DNA of 64,000 nt, taken from Pedobacter metabolipauper. GTDB lineage: Bacteria; Bacteroidota; Bacteroidia; Sphingobacteriales; Sphingobacteriaceae. The DNA lies in assembly GCF_004362715.1 (NCBI RefSeq), contig NZ_SNYC01000007.1, positions 62,001 to 126,000 of the forward strand, written 5' to 3'. This document shows, piece by piece, positions 16,524-25,362 of this stretch. A program made the translations under genes and the position numbers. How positions within the stretch are numbered: the stretch's first letter is position 1; every line of letters begins with the position of its first letter. The notes beneath the pieces were generated by a model. It was not told the origin of the DNA and searched no databases. It saw only the letters and a list, made by a program, of their open reading frames with translations.

Positions 16524-17589
16524 CAAGAACAATTTCTAATTGAACAATAAACTCATTGGTGTCTTTTGCATGATGCGCCGAGAAACTATGTTTACCCGGG
16601 TACAGGAGGTCGAGTCTTCTTTTGGTGTTCATTAAACCAATACCTCCATACTCATCTGCTGTTGCCGCATGCGCATTGAAGATCGCATTTTTTACGGTCA
16701 TTTTTAAACGGTTTCCATCCAATGCCAAATGAATAAAAATATGAGAGGGCTCTGTGGTGCTTACCCCGTGCTTAAATGCGTTCTCAATATAAGGCAGAAA
16801 CAGCATGGGTGCAATTTGTACGTCAGATTGTACTATTGGCTCGTTAAACGTAACTTCTGTAAATTCATTTAAACGCAGTTTCATGAGTTCAATATAATCT
16901 ACAATAAAAAAAACCTCTTTGCTTAGTGGTGTAATTCCGGCCTGTGTATCATACAAAAGGTAGCGCATCATCCTTGATAACTTGTGTAAGGCCATCCGAG
17001 AAGTCTCAATATCGATATGCGTTAGCGCATATATGTTATTTAAAGTATTGAAAAAGAAATGCGGATTGATCTGTGCCTTTAAGAATGAAAGTTCGGAAGC
17101 GATCTTTTCCTTTTCAAGGGCTTCACCTTCCTGCTTGTTCGTCTGCCAGCGTTGAATTAAGGTTACGCTGGTGCTGATGCCAACGATAAGCAGGGTCATC
17201 ATGAGCAGAAAAAGATCCAGCCGGTCGCCTCTTCTTGGCGGTCTCTGAAAGCCAGCCTTACTAAAAGACTGCTGCATAAGTTCAGGTAAGTTTAAGGCTT
17301 CATCAACCACTTTAACCAATGGCCCTGCCAGGAGGGAGATGCCGAAAATGATCAATACAAAAACCAGGTTCCTGTTTTTCATCAGCAGCTGCGGAACAAA
17401 GATCGTGCTGTTCAAATAAAATATAAAGACCAACAGCATCAGTATACAGCTTTGCTTAACCCAAAACTGGTAGGGTAGCGCAATATCCCAGGATAAGGGC
17501 TGGTAAAACAAAAGTATAAATGCGAATAGCATCCACAACAAGGTGTGGAGCAATACGGTAATGTAGGAGCGGCTTTTTATTGCGACCAT
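16513..17589 (-). CDS. LytS-like sensor histidine kinase (His_kinase family)
   Basis: 358 residues from ATG 17589. A start at 17670 is open in frame but would add an unrelated hydrophilic stretch before the first helix. Four membrane helices (about 8-30, 45-62, 74-95, 127-147), a short linker, then the His_kinase domain with KAQINPHFFFNTLNNI and phospho-acceptor His177, and an ATPase domain with LPYIENAFKHG and GGIGLMNTKRRL. It is an inner-membrane sensor with a small periplasmic loop; the signal is unknown. It is the first gene of the pair with the LytTR regulator. Confidence 0.9.
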   Translation of the reverse strand: MVAIKSRSYITVLLHTLLWMLFAFILLFYQPLSWDIALPYQFWVKQSCILMLLVFIFYLNSTIFVPQLLMKNRNLVFVLIIFGISLLAGPLVKVVDEALNLPELMQQSFSKAGFQRPPRRGDRLDLFLLMMTLLIVGISTSVTLIQRWQTNKQEGEALEKEKIASELSFLKAQINPHFFFNTLNNIYALTHIDIETSRMALHKLSRMMRYLLYDTQAGITPLSKEVFFIVDYIELMKLRLNEFTEVTFNEPIVQSDVQIAPMLFLPYIENAFKHGVSTTEPSHIFIHLALDGNRLKMTVKNAIFNAHAATADEYGGIGLMNTKRRLDLLYPGKHSFSAHHAKDTNEFIVQLEIVLDDN

Positions 17590-17730
17590 CTGTGTTAAAA
17601 TTATGCAGTTTAAGACGTGTACAAGGTAATGAACACACCTAGATATGTGCAAATATTTCCGTCGGCTCAAACTTACGTTCCGTCGGTGTGTTTTGCTAAC
17701 TGGTCTATTTCGTTTTTTTAAATGGTTGGA

Positions 17731-17757
17731 TAACTGTTGTTTTGATCAGTTAACAAC
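17731..17757. promoter_or_regulatory. Interlocked dyads in the kinase/efflux divergent promoter region
   Basis: TAACTG (17731-17736) is inverted as CAGTTA (17747-17752), and GTTGTT (17736-17741) is inverted as AACAAC (17752-17757). They end 9 bp before the start of the TolC-type gene. A binding site for the LytTR regulator is plausible but not shown. Confidence 0.35.
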
Positions 17758-17766
17758 GAATTTTAA

Positions 17767-19110
17767 ATGCAGTATATGTCAAAATTAAGAATTAAAATCC
17801 TGCTTTTGCTGCTGTTTGGTTTTACTACCCTAAAAGGGTACAGCCAGGATACTACCGCCAGGGTATTCCCAAATGTGTGGGACCTGGCCAGCTGCCTTGA
17901 ATTTGCGAAGAGCAATAACATTCAGCTTAAGGAACTCCGGTTGGATAAGCAAAGTGCAGAACAAGACCAGCTGCTGGCCAGATCAGCACAGCTTCCGGAT
18001 CTGTATGGCTCCGCCTCACAATCCTTTAACCATTACAACCGGAATACAAGCGGATCAACGGCTGCATTGAATTCATCCGGATCGTACGGATTAAGTTCAG
18101 CATGGACATTATATCAGGGCGGTTATCTCAAAACCGATATCAGGCAAAAGGACCTTTCTATCCAGTCTGCAAATTACAGCATCCTGGAAAGTGAAAATGA
18201 CATCACCTTACAAATTACCCAGGCTTACCTGAACATTCTGCTGGATAAAGAAAGTATCATTTACAACAAAGATCTGGTTAGTACCTCCACAGCACAACTG
18301 GAGCAGGCCAAACGTCAGTTTGCAGCTGGTTCGGTAGCAAGAAAGGATGTAGCACAATTTGAAGCCCAGCTTGCTGGTGATCGCTATAATCTAACTGCGG
18401 CAGAGAATGCCGAACGGCAGGATAAGATCACGCTAAAGCAGCTGCTTCAGTTGCCTTCCCAGCAAAATTTCGATGTGGTTAAGCCAGATACGATCATTAG
18501 TGCACAAAATGTGCCCAGCCTGGCCGAAGTACAAACGTATGCGCTGCAGAACCGTCCGGAAATCAAAAATGCCGAACTGGGTGTCAGCATCTCAGACCTG
18601 GAGGTGAATAAGGCAAAATCCGGATACTTACCTACTTTATCTTTGGGCGCAGGCATTGGAACGAGTTATGCCAATGACCCGACCTACAATGCATTCCGGC
18701 AATTTGATAATAATTTTTATCAGCAGGCCGGCATTAACCTGTCCATTCCAATCTTTACCAAACGTCAGAATAAAACGAATGTAGCCAAAGCTAAAATAGC
18801 ATTGGAGCAATCCAAACTGGCACTTGAAAATGCAAAGACAACACTATCCCTAACTACAGAAAGTGCCTTTATCAATTTTAAAAATTCTCAGGAGCAATAC
18901 TTGTCGGCCATAGAGCAACTTAAATACAATGCAGAAGTGTACCGGATTGCCAACCAGGAATTAAAAATTGGGGCAGCTAATATTGTTGATTTTTACCAGC
19001 AAAGGAACCTGTATGTGCAGGCTATGCAATCTTATATACAGGCTAAATACAATGCCGCGCTATCAACCCGGATCTATGAATTTTACCTCGGTGTACCTAT
19101 TAAATTATAA
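17767..19110 (+). CDS. TolC family outer membrane efflux protein
   Basis: 447 residues with a signal peptide (hydrophobic core LLLLLFGFTTLKG, cleavage near GYSQ). The mature part is the TolC repeat: long alpha-helices with VWDLASCLEFAKSNN in each half, and typical QLEQAKRQFAAGSVARKDV and NIVDFYQQRN segments. It should form the trimeric outer-membrane exit duct for the adaptor and MacB-type pump encoded directly downstream (3-bp gap). First gene of a four-gene operon. Confidence 0.93.
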   Translation: MQYMSKLRIKILLLLLFGFTTLKGYSQDTTARVFPNVWDLASCLEFAKSNNIQLKELRLDKQSAEQDQLLARSAQLPDLYGSASQSFNHYNRNTSGSTAALNSSGSYGLSSAWTLYQGGYLKTDIRQKDLSIQSANYSILESENDITLQITQAYLNILLDKESIIYNKDLVSTSTAQLEQAKRQFAAGSVARKDVAQFEAQLAGDRYNLTAAENAERQDKITLKQLLQLPSQQNFDVVKPDTIISAQNVPSLAEVQTYALQNRPEIKNAELGVSISDLEVNKAKSGYLPTLSLGAGIGTSYANDPTYNAFRQFDNNFYQQAGINLSIPIFTKRQNKTNVAKAKIALEQSKLALENAKTTLSLTTESAFINFKNSQEQYLSAIEQLKYNAEVYRIANQELKIGAANIVDFYQQRNLYVQAMQSYIQAKYNAALSTRIYEFYLGVPIKL

Positions 19111-19113
19111 GTC

Positions 19114-20286
19114 ATGAAAAAAACCATTTTAATCATTGCCTCCATCCTTGTAGTACTTGCCCTGGTATGGTATTTCTTTTTAAGAACCAAAGAACAGCCA
19201 GTTACGTTGACTACAGAAAAACCGGAAACCGGCAATATCTTTACCAGCGTAACGGCCACAGGAACGGTTCAGCCGGTTGATACCGTCATTATAGGTACAC
19301 AGGTATCCGGTACCATATCTGCATTGTATGCAGATTTTAATTCAACCGTTAAGAAGGGACAGCTGCTTGCCGAACTGGATAAAACATTGATCCAGGCTAC
19401 GGTAGACCAGGCAAAGGCCAGTGTTGCACAAGCGCAGAGTAATGAAAAGTACCAGGCTGCAAATTTCAGCAGACAAAAACAATTGTATGAAACCGGTTCG
19501 ATCAGTAAGGCAGAATATGACCTCGCTTTAAACACCTACCAGGTAGCCACGGCAAATGTGAGTAATGTAAAGGCACAACTGCGGTCTGCGGAGCGAAATC
19601 TTTCCTTTACCCAGATCTATTCGCCAATTGATGGGGTTGTGCTTGGCAGAAGTGTAAGTATTGGCCAAACCGTTGCTGCCAGCTTTAATACACCAACCAT
19701 CTTTACCATAGCCAAAGACATTACCAAAATGCAGGTACAGGCCAAAGTGGATGAGGCCGATATTGGTACAGTATTAAAGGGACAACGGGCTACCTTTACG
19801 GTTGATGCTTTTATAGATGATACCTTTAAAGGATCGGTGAAGGAGATTCGGCTGCAGCCGTCAATCTCATCAAATGTAGTTACCTATTCTACGCTTATTG
19901 ATGCACCCAATGACGATAAGAAATTAAAGCCGGGTATGACCGCCAATATTATGATCTATACCAAAGAGGTTAACGATGCCTTATTGGTTTCGGCGCAGGC
20001 ATTAAAATTTAATCCCGATTCTGCGCTGTTAAAAAATTATGAGATCATTGCAGATCAGAATAAGAAACGGCCGGGCCCCGGAACGGAATATGTTTGGGTT
20101 TTACAGGATACCAAACTGGTCCAAAAGCAAATTAAGACCGGTTTAAATAACAACACCCATGTAGAGGTACTTGGCGGCATCACGGCTAATGATATTATCG
20201 TTACCGGCATAGAAGGCGGGGCATCAGGTACTCCGGCAGCAGCAGCTTCCAGTCCATTTATGCCTAAAAGACCGGGGAGGAAATAA
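19114..20286 (+). CDS. MacA-like periplasmic adaptor (HlyD/RND-MFP family)
   Basis: 390 residues. One N-terminal membrane helix (about 4-23), then a lipoyl/biotinyl-type half-motif (GTVQPVDTVIIGTQVSGTIS), a coiled-coil hairpin (about 90-160), a second lipoyl half (IYSPIDGVVLGRSVSIGQTV) and beta-barrel and membrane-proximal domains. The C-terminus is Ala/Pro/Gly-rich. It links the inner-membrane MacB-type permease to the TolC-like duct. It overlaps the ATPase gene by one base (TAATG), so the genes are probably translationally coupled. Confidence 0.92.
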   Translation: MKKTILIIASILVVLALVWYFFLRTKEQPVTLTTEKPETGNIFTSVTATGTVQPVDTVIIGTQVSGTISALYADFNSTVKKGQLLAELDKTLIQATVDQAKASVAQAQSNEKYQAANFSRQKQLYETGSISKAEYDLALNTYQVATANVSNVKAQLRSAERNLSFTQIYSPIDGVVLGRSVSIGQTVAASFNTPTIFTIAKDITKMQVQAKVDEADIGTVLKGQRATFTVDAFIDDTFKGSVKEIRLQPSISSNVVTYSTLIDAPNDDKKLKPGMTANIMIYTKEVNDALLVSAQALKFNPDSALLKNYEIIADQNKKRPGPGTEYVWVLQDTKLVQKQIKTGLNNNTHVEVLGGITANDIIVTGIEGGASGTPAAAASSPFMPKRPGRK

Positions 20287-21032
20287 TGAACGAGAAAATT
20301 CTTGAGATCCAGAATGTTAAACGGGAGTTTATCATGGGTACTGAAATTGTGAGGGCATTAAAAGGCGTGTCGTTTGATGTGAATGCCGGTGAGTTTGTAA
20401 CGATCATGGGCAGCAGCGGATCTGGCAAAACTACTTTACTGAATATGCTGGGCTGCCTGGATAAACCGACAGACGGCACGTATTTGCTGGATCGTGTAAA
20501 TGTAAAAGAATTATCGAGGGATGAACTGGCCAGGCTTAGAAATACCAAGATTGGATTTGTATTCCAGGCCTATAACCTGTTGCCAAGAACATCAGCCCTT
20601 GAAAACGTGGAACTGCCTTTACTTTACAATCCTACAATAGGAACAAAAGAAAGAAAGGAACGGGCCATTGCGGCTTTGCAGGCCGTTAAGCTGGATGGAC
20701 GGTTTGATCATACGCCAAACCAGTTATCTGGTGGTCAGCAGCAGCGTGTAGCCATAGCAAGGGCACTGGTCAATGAACCTGTAATGATCCTGGCCGATGA
20801 GGCTACAGGAAACCTGGATACGCGGACCTCTTATGAGATCATGTCGCTGATGCAGGAACTGAACCAGAACGGAAAAACAATTGTCTTTGTTACCCATGAG
20901 CCGGATATCGCGTCGTTTAGCAGCAGAACGGTGATGCTGCGTGATGGAAAAGTACAAAAAGACACCCAAAATACAGATCGCCGGTCTGCCAAAGAAGCCC
21001 TGGCTTCATTACCCGAATCGGACGATTATTAA
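20286..21032 (+). CDS. MacB-type ABC transporter ATP-binding protein
   Basis: 248 residues. Walker A GSSGSGKT at 42-49, Q-loop in VFQAYNLLP, signature LSGGQQQR at 147-154, Walker B MILADE at 167-172, and H-loop in FVTHEPDI. The family (MacB/LolD) couples ATP hydrolysis to periplasmic mechanotransmission. In Bacteroidota the ATPase and permease are often separate proteins, as here, whereas E. coli MacB is one chain. 31 bp before the permease gene. Confidence 0.95.
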   Translation: MNEKILEIQNVKREFIMGTEIVRALKGVSFDVNAGEFVTIMGSSGSGKTTLLNMLGCLDKPTDGTYLLDRVNVKELSRDELARLRNTKIGFVFQAYNLLPRTSALENVELPLLYNPTIGTKERKERAIAALQAVKLDGRFDHTPNQLSGGQQQRVAIARALVNEPVMILADEATGNLDTRTSYEIMSLMQELNQNGKTIVFVTHEPDIASFSSRTVMLRDGKVQKDTQNTDRRSAKEALASLPESDDY

Positions 21033-21063
21033 TTGAACCCGACGACTATAAATTCCTGAAATT

Positions 21064-22284
21064 ATGAAATTAGTAAATTTAATCAGATTGGCACTACGGG
21101 CATTGCAGCGTAATAAATTACGGGCATTATTAACTATGCTGGGTATTATTATCGGCGTTGCCTCTGTAATTACCATGATGTCTATCGGTGAAGGATCTAA
21201 ACAAAGTATTAGTGAGTCTCTTTCCAGTATGGGTTCCAATATGATTACGATCATGCCTCAAAGTAATGAGCCGGGCGGAGCGCGGATGATGGGAAGCAGC
21301 TTAAAAACGCTGACCATTGCCGATGTGGATGCGCTCAGAAAAAATGCCCCGGATATTGACAAGATATCTCCGCTTGCATCATCCAGCGGTCAGGCCATCA
21401 GCGGAGCATCCAACTGGCCCACTTCCATGCAGGGGGTAGCGCCAGAGTACCTGGAAATTAGAAAGCTATCCGTTAAAGAAGGGATCTTGTTTTCTGATGA
21501 AGATGTGCGTTCATCAGCCAAAGTATGCCTTTTGGGTAAAACCGTGGTAGATAACCTGTTTCCAAATGGAGAAAGTCCGCTCGGAAAGATCATCCGTTTC
21601 GGAAAGATCCCTTTCCAGGTTATTGGGGTGCTTACCCCAAAAGGCCAGAGTAATTTTGGTCAGGACCAGGATGATATTATTATTGCACCTTATACTACGA
21701 TACAGAAAAGGGTATTGTCGTCCATTTACTTTAACCAGATCTATGCGTCTGCGGTACGCGAAGATGCTTCTGATGCGGCGGTAGATGAGGTAAATGCTAC
21801 ACTGAGAGAAACCCACCGGCTGAGGAACGACGAAGAAAATGATTTTCAGGTACGGACGCAGGCAGAATTAATGACCATGATGAACTCCACAAGCAGTATG
21901 ATGACTGCACTGTTAACTGCCGTTGCGAGTATCTCTTTGGTAATTGGCGGAATAGGGATCATGAACATCATGTATGTATCGGTAACAGAAAGGACCCGTG
22001 AAATTGGGTTGAGGATGTCTATCGGTGCAAGGGGAATAGATATTCTGCTGCAGTTTTTAATCGAAGCGATCATGATCAGTATTACCGGGGGGGTAATCGG
22101 CGTAATTTTGGGCATCTCTGCAGCATTGATCATACCCGCAGCACTGAACTGGCCAACGGTCATTTCAGAATTTTCGATCATTATATCCTTCCTGGTGTGT
22201 GCCGTAACCGGAATATTCTTCGGTTACTATCCGGCACTTAAGGCATCCGGGTTAGATCCAATAGAGGCGTTGAGGTACGAGTAG
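21064..22284 (+). CDS. MacB-type ABC transporter permease
   Basis: 406 residues. One N-terminal helix in LRALLTMLGIIIGVASVITMMSIG form, a large periplasmic domain (about 50-280) and three C-terminal helices beginning ISLVIGGIGIMNIMYVSVTERTREIGLR, the FtsX/MacB signature. It pairs with the ATPase upstream and exports peptides, macrolide-like compounds or lipids; the substrate cannot be told. Last gene of the operon. Its stop abuts the stop of the next gene on the other strand with no gap. Confidence 0.94.
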   Translation: MKLVNLIRLALRALQRNKLRALLTMLGIIIGVASVITMMSIGEGSKQSISESLSSMGSNMITIMPQSNEPGGARMMGSSLKTLTIADVDALRKNAPDIDKISPLASSSGQAISGASNWPTSMQGVAPEYLEIRKLSVKEGILFSDEDVRSSAKVCLLGKTVVDNLFPNGESPLGKIIRFGKIPFQVIGVLTPKGQSNFGQDQDDIIIAPYTTIQKRVLSSIYFNQIYASAVREDASDAAVDEVNATLRETHRLRNDEENDFQVRTQAELMTMMNSTSSMMTALLTAVASISLVIGGIGIMNIMYVSVTERTREIGLRMSIGARGIDILLQFLIEAIMISITGGVIGVILGISAALIIPAALNWPTVISEFSIIISFLVCAVTGIFFGYYPALKASGLDPIEALRYE

Positions 22285-22632
22285 TTACGGTTTTTTATCG
22301 GGCAGTAGTTTGAACGAGGTGGCCTTAAAGCGGCCATCAACTACTTTTCCTACCACTTCTGCTTTGCGTACCGCATTGCAAAAGCCGTCTTTGGCATGGG
22401 CATCACCGTGGTCATCAATGGAGGTGCCGTCAACAAAGTAAGCTCTTCCGTTAATGCGGACAGCCAGGTCACAATCGCTGCCTTTCAATTTAAACATGCA
22501 TTCTCCGCAGGCCGTTTCTACAATTTGAGGCTTGATGGCGGACGCAGCAACGGTGTCTTTTTTAACACTTTGCTGCGCATTGGCACAAACGGCAAAGCAA
22601 AGAAGAAATAAGGTGGTGATCAGGTATTTCAT
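22285..22632 (-). CDS. Small secreted protein with a conserved cysteine motif, probably DUF6370 family
   Basis: 115 residues with a signal peptide (cleavage near ANAQ). Three cysteines in ETACGECMFKLKGSDC, then the block DLAVRINGRAYFVDGT and IDDHGDAHAKDGFCNAVRKA. I recognise this as resembling DUF6370, of unknown function. The Cys and His/Asp residues suggest metal binding, which is inference. It is convergent with the efflux operon at zero distance, so the two are not co-transcribed. Confidence 0.7.
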   Translation of the reverse strand: MKYLITTLFLLCFAVCANAQQSVKKDTVAASAIKPQIVETACGECMFKLKGSDCDLAVRINGRAYFVDGTSIDDHGDAHAKDGFCNAVRKAEVVGKVVDGRFKATSFKLLPDKKP

Positions 22633-22666
22633 GGTTTTAGGTATTGATGATCTAATTTACTGATAA

Positions 22667-23374
22667 TTAAGATTCAGTGTTAATATCTGCTGATAAATAT
22701 TCGGCAGTATTTTTTGTAGCCCGCAGCATTTCCCTTTTGCCGGGTGCTCCCGGAAGTTTTTCTATGGTAAAACCAATACTTTTTAATGCGCGTTTAAGTT
22801 TTCCGGTAATGGCATACGTTACAAAAGTACCGCCTGGTTTAATAAACTGGCAGGTGTGTGCAATGATCTCATCGGTCCACATTTCTGGTTGATGCTGCAC
22901 AGAAAATGCATCAAAATAAACCAGGTCAAAGCGTTGGTCGGTCTGGAAGCGGTGCAGGTAGGTATGCAGGATCCTCAGCTGTTGTCCGGCTACAAGCTCA
23001 ACAGACTGCTGTAAAGTCTTCCCATAATTTTCAATCAGGCTGTCCCACAATGTTTGGGGCACATAATTGCTATAACCTGTAGATTGCAGTTCTTCCAGCG
23101 TAAGCGGAAAAGCCTCTAAAGCGGTATATAAAAGCCTGGTGTTTTGTTCTGCGCAATGTGCCGCAGTCAGCAAAAAATTGAGACCTGTACCAAAGCCAAT
23201 TTCTAAAACGGATACTTCAGAGTTGGCAGATTGGGCGATCACGTGCTTTAAGCCGGCATCAACAAATACATGTTTGCTTTCTTGCAGGGCGCCATGCTTA
23301 GAATGGTAATGCTCTCCAATCTGTTCATTGTATAGGGTATTTGATCCGTCTGCCGTTGTGGTGATGATATTCAT
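22667..23374 (-). CDS. mnmD: tRNA 5-methylaminomethyl-2-thiouridine methyltransferase MnmD
   Basis: 235 residues from ATG 23374. An in-frame TTG at 23383 lies inside the -7 promoter box and is not the start. The SAM-binding motif VLEIGFGTGLNFLL and the DUF752 pattern FDLVYFDAFSVQHQPEMWTD mark it as the methyltransferase half of MnmC as a free-standing protein. It methylates nm5s2U34 in the tRNA wobble position, in the cytoplasm. The -7 box is 6 nt before the ATG, so the mRNA may be almost leaderless. Confidence 0.9.
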   Translation of the reverse strand: MNIITTTADGSNTLYNEQIGEHYHSKHGALQESKHVFVDAGLKHVIAQSANSEVSVLEIGFGTGLNFLLTAAHCAEQNTRLLYTALEAFPLTLEELQSTGYSNYVPQTLWDSLIENYGKTLQQSVELVAGQQLRILHTYLHRFQTDQRFDLVYFDAFSVQHQPEMWTDEIIAHTCQFIKPGGTFVTYAITGKLKRALKSIGFTIEKLPGAPGKREMLRATKNTAEYLSADINTES

Positions 23375-23380
23375 TTCATA

Positions 23381-23388
23381 CAAACTTA
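23381..23388 (-). promoter_or_regulatory. -7 box of mnmD, 6 nt from the start codon
   Basis: TAAGTTTG on the minus strand, in the longer element TTTTAGCTAAGTTTG (23381-23395). The short distance predicts a 0-5 nt leader. Confidence 0.55.
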
Positions 23389-23422
23389 GCTAAAACTGCG
23401 TTATGATTTTATCTTTGATTAT

Positions 23423-23430
23423 TATTTTTG
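23423..23430 (+). promoter_or_regulatory. -7 box of the YjbR-like gene, 4 nt from the start codon
   Basis: TATTTTTG at 23423-23430; a second match, TATCTTTG, lies at 23410-23417. If the nearer is used, the transcript is leaderless. Confidence 0.4.
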
Positions 23431-23434
23431 ACAT

Positions 23435-23782
23435 ATGGATATTGAAACATTTAGAGATTTTTGCCTGAGTTTAAAGGGAACTACGGAAGACCTGAAATGG
23501 GGGGATAACCTGTGTTTTATGGTTGAAGGAAAGATCTTTGTGATTGCATCTTTAGATAGCGGCGGCTTGGCCCTTAAGTGCGATCCGGATCATTTTGATG
23601 CCCTTGTATCCCGTGATGGGATTAGTCAGGGGTACCATTTGGCCAAACGGCACTGGATCTCCCTGGAAAACCTGGAAGTGACATCAGACAATGAATTGAA
23701 GAAGCTCATCAATACCTCAAGGGCATTGGTAATCAGTAAACTCAGTAAAAAGCTGCAGCAACAATATTCAGTGGGAGCGTAA
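23435..23782 (+). CDS. MmcQ/YjbR family protein
   Basis: 115 residues, the normal length for this family of small proteins with a DNA-binding-like (CyaY-like) fold. Typical pattern: MDIETFRDFCLSLKGTTEDLKWGDNLCFMV at the N-terminus, CDPDHFDALVSRDGI in the middle, and KRHWISLE near the end. The biochemical role is unknown for the family. Its stop abuts the convergent DsbA-like gene. Confidence 0.88.
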   Translation: MDIETFRDFCLSLKGTTEDLKWGDNLCFMVEGKIFVIASLDSGGLALKCDPDHFDALVSRDGISQGYHLAKRHWISLENLEVTSDNELKKLINTSRALVISKLSKKLQQQYSVGA

Positions 23783-24418
23783 CTATTGACTCTCCCAGAC
23801 CTGTTTCATGGCACCTAAAAACGTTTCAGGAGGCTGTGCGCCCGATACGGCCAGCTTTTGGTTAAAGATAAAGAAGGGTACTCCCTGAATCCCTATATTT
23901 TGGGCCATCTGTTCATCGTAACGAACCTCATCAGTAAATTCATCACTGCTTAACATAGTCTCTATAGATAGTTTATTGAGCCCAATGCCTGTTCCAATTT
24001 CAACGAGGGTCTGGTGGTTGCTAATATCCTTTCCACTGGTAAAGTAAGCTACAAATAGCTGCTCTTCCACTTCATCACCCAGGTCATTGCTTTTAGCAAG
24101 CTGGATGAGGCGGTGTGCATCAAAAGAATTGGCCACTACGGAGATGTCGAAGTTAAATTTTAAGCCAACAGCTGCTGCGGTCTGTGCTACCTGTTGATGG
24201 GTTTCAACTGCCCATTCCCTGGATTTTCCGTAGCGCTTGGCCAGGTAATCATACGGACTAACGCCGGGCATAGTTTCCGCGTTTGGATCCAGTTCAAAAC
24301 TGTGCCATTCTACTTCAACCTTATCTTTATGTTCAAATTGCGCAAGGGCAGCCTCAAACTTTCTTTTTCCTATATAACAGAACGGACAACGTACGTCTGA
24401 CCAGATATCTACTTTCAT
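23783..24418 (-). CDS. DsbA family oxidoreductase (FrnE-like)
   Basis: 211 residues. The catalytic CPFC is at 11-14 (SDVRCPFCYIGKRKFE), with a helical insertion and a thioredoxin-like C-terminal half containing GIQGVPFFIFNQKLAVSGAQPPETF and the cis-Pro. There is no signal peptide, so it is cytoplasmic, as for FrnE-type proteins, which act as disulfide isomerases or in polyketide and stress metabolism. Substrate unknown. Confidence 0.92.
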   Translation of the reverse strand: MKVDIWSDVRCPFCYIGKRKFEAALAQFEHKDKVEVEWHSFELDPNAETMPGVSPYDYLAKRYGKSREWAVETHQQVAQTAAAVGLKFNFDISVVANSFDAHRLIQLAKSNDLGDEVEEQLFVAYFTSGKDISNHQTLVEIGTGIGLNKLSIETMLSSDEFTDEVRYDEQMAQNIGIQGVPFFIFNQKLAVSGAQPPETFLGAMKQVWESQ

Positions 24419-24572
24419 GACGCTAATCTAACTGAATTCAGATACTTCCATGAATCTCTGTTTAATTATGAGTTTCTGGTGATTTTTGGGCGACTGGATC
24501 AACTTTACCGCAATTTGTTTTATATCACTTTTTTGAATGTTCTAACTCATTATTTCAAGCGCTTACAGCCTA

Positions 24573-24580
24573 TAGATTTG
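24573..24580 (+). promoter_or_regulatory. -7 box of the OmpW-like gene
   Basis: TAGATTTG, 21 nt upstream of the ATG. A short palindrome AAGCGCTT (24557-24564) lies just upstream. Confidence 0.45.
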
Positions 24581-24601
24581 CTTTAAATAAATGAATTAAT
24601 T

Positions 24602-25291
24602 ATGAAAAGATTATTTTTACTAGCAATGTTAATGGTTATGGGAATGGGTGTGTTTGCCCAAACTGCCGAAACAAAGAATGAATGGAGAATCAGGCTGCGC
24701 GGAGTCGCGGTAATACCGCAGGAAAGTGCTGAGATTGGGGTTATCGGTGGCGATGTAGCTATTTCGAACTCATTTATACCAGAACTGGATTTTACCTACT
24801 TTCTTAACCGTCATTTTGCAGCTGAACTGATTCTTGGAACAACCAGGCATAAAGTGAGTACAACATCATCAAACCTTACAGCAATTGGTGCAGGCGCGTC
24901 GGCTGATGTAGACTTGGGAAAAGTATGGTTATTGCCGCCTACGCTAACGTTGCAATACCATTATCCGGTTGGTAAATTTAATCCTTACCTGGGTGCAGGT
25001 ATTAATTACACTATTTTTTATAGTGCGAATGAAGGACCAACGGTAAAATCAGTAGACTATAAAGACAAATTTGCTTTTGCTGCACAGGCGGGTCTTGATA
25101 TCGATATAAGTCAAAGGTTCTTTTTGAATATAGATGTGAAAAAGATCTTCTTATCTACTACAACAACTGTTGATGCATCTAATTTAACGCCGGCTGCAAA
25201 TCCTGGTCTTGCTACAACATTGAGTAATATATCTGCAGATGTAAAAATAAAACCGTGGTTGGTTGGGATAGGAGTTGGCTGTAAATTTTAG
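24602..25291 (+). CDS. OmpW family outer membrane protein
   Basis: 229 residues with a signal peptide (cleavage near VFAQ). The pattern is an 8-stranded beta-barrel: NEWRIRLRGVAVIPQES at the start, SFIPELDFTYFLNRHFAAELILG, LPPTLTLQYHYPVGKFNPYLGAGINYT, and a C-terminal strand ending VGCKF, all typical of OmpW. It likely forms a narrow hydrophobic channel in the outer membrane. Monocistronic, with a strong terminator at 25312-25339. Confidence 0.9.
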   Translation: MKRLFLLAMLMVMGMGVFAQTAETKNEWRIRLRGVAVIPQESAEIGVIGGDVAISNSFIPELDFTYFLNRHFAAELILGTTRHKVSTTSSNLTAIGAGASADVDLGKVWLLPPTLTLQYHYPVGKFNPYLGAGINYTIFYSANEGPTVKSVDYKDKFAFAAQAGLDIDISQRFFLNIDVKKIFLSTTTTVDASNLTPAANPGLATTLSNISADVKIKPWLVGIGVGCKF

Positions 25292-25311
25292 TGAATATCT
25301 TATAAACAAAC

Positions 25312-25339
25312 CAGGGGGAGCCAATTCTGGCTCCCCCTG
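25312..25339. terminator. 12-bp GC-rich bidirectional terminator
   Basis: Arms 25312-25323 and 25328-25339, perfect, 4-nt loop. Lies between the convergent OmpW-like and M13 peptidase genes and can serve both. Confidence 0.85.
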
Positions 25340-25362
25340 TTCTTAAAAGATCAAATGGAATG

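Noticed and set aside
23375..23383. TTG start for mnmD at 23383
   Set aside because: The TTG is part of the -7 box TAAGTTTG; ATG 23374 fits the family start.
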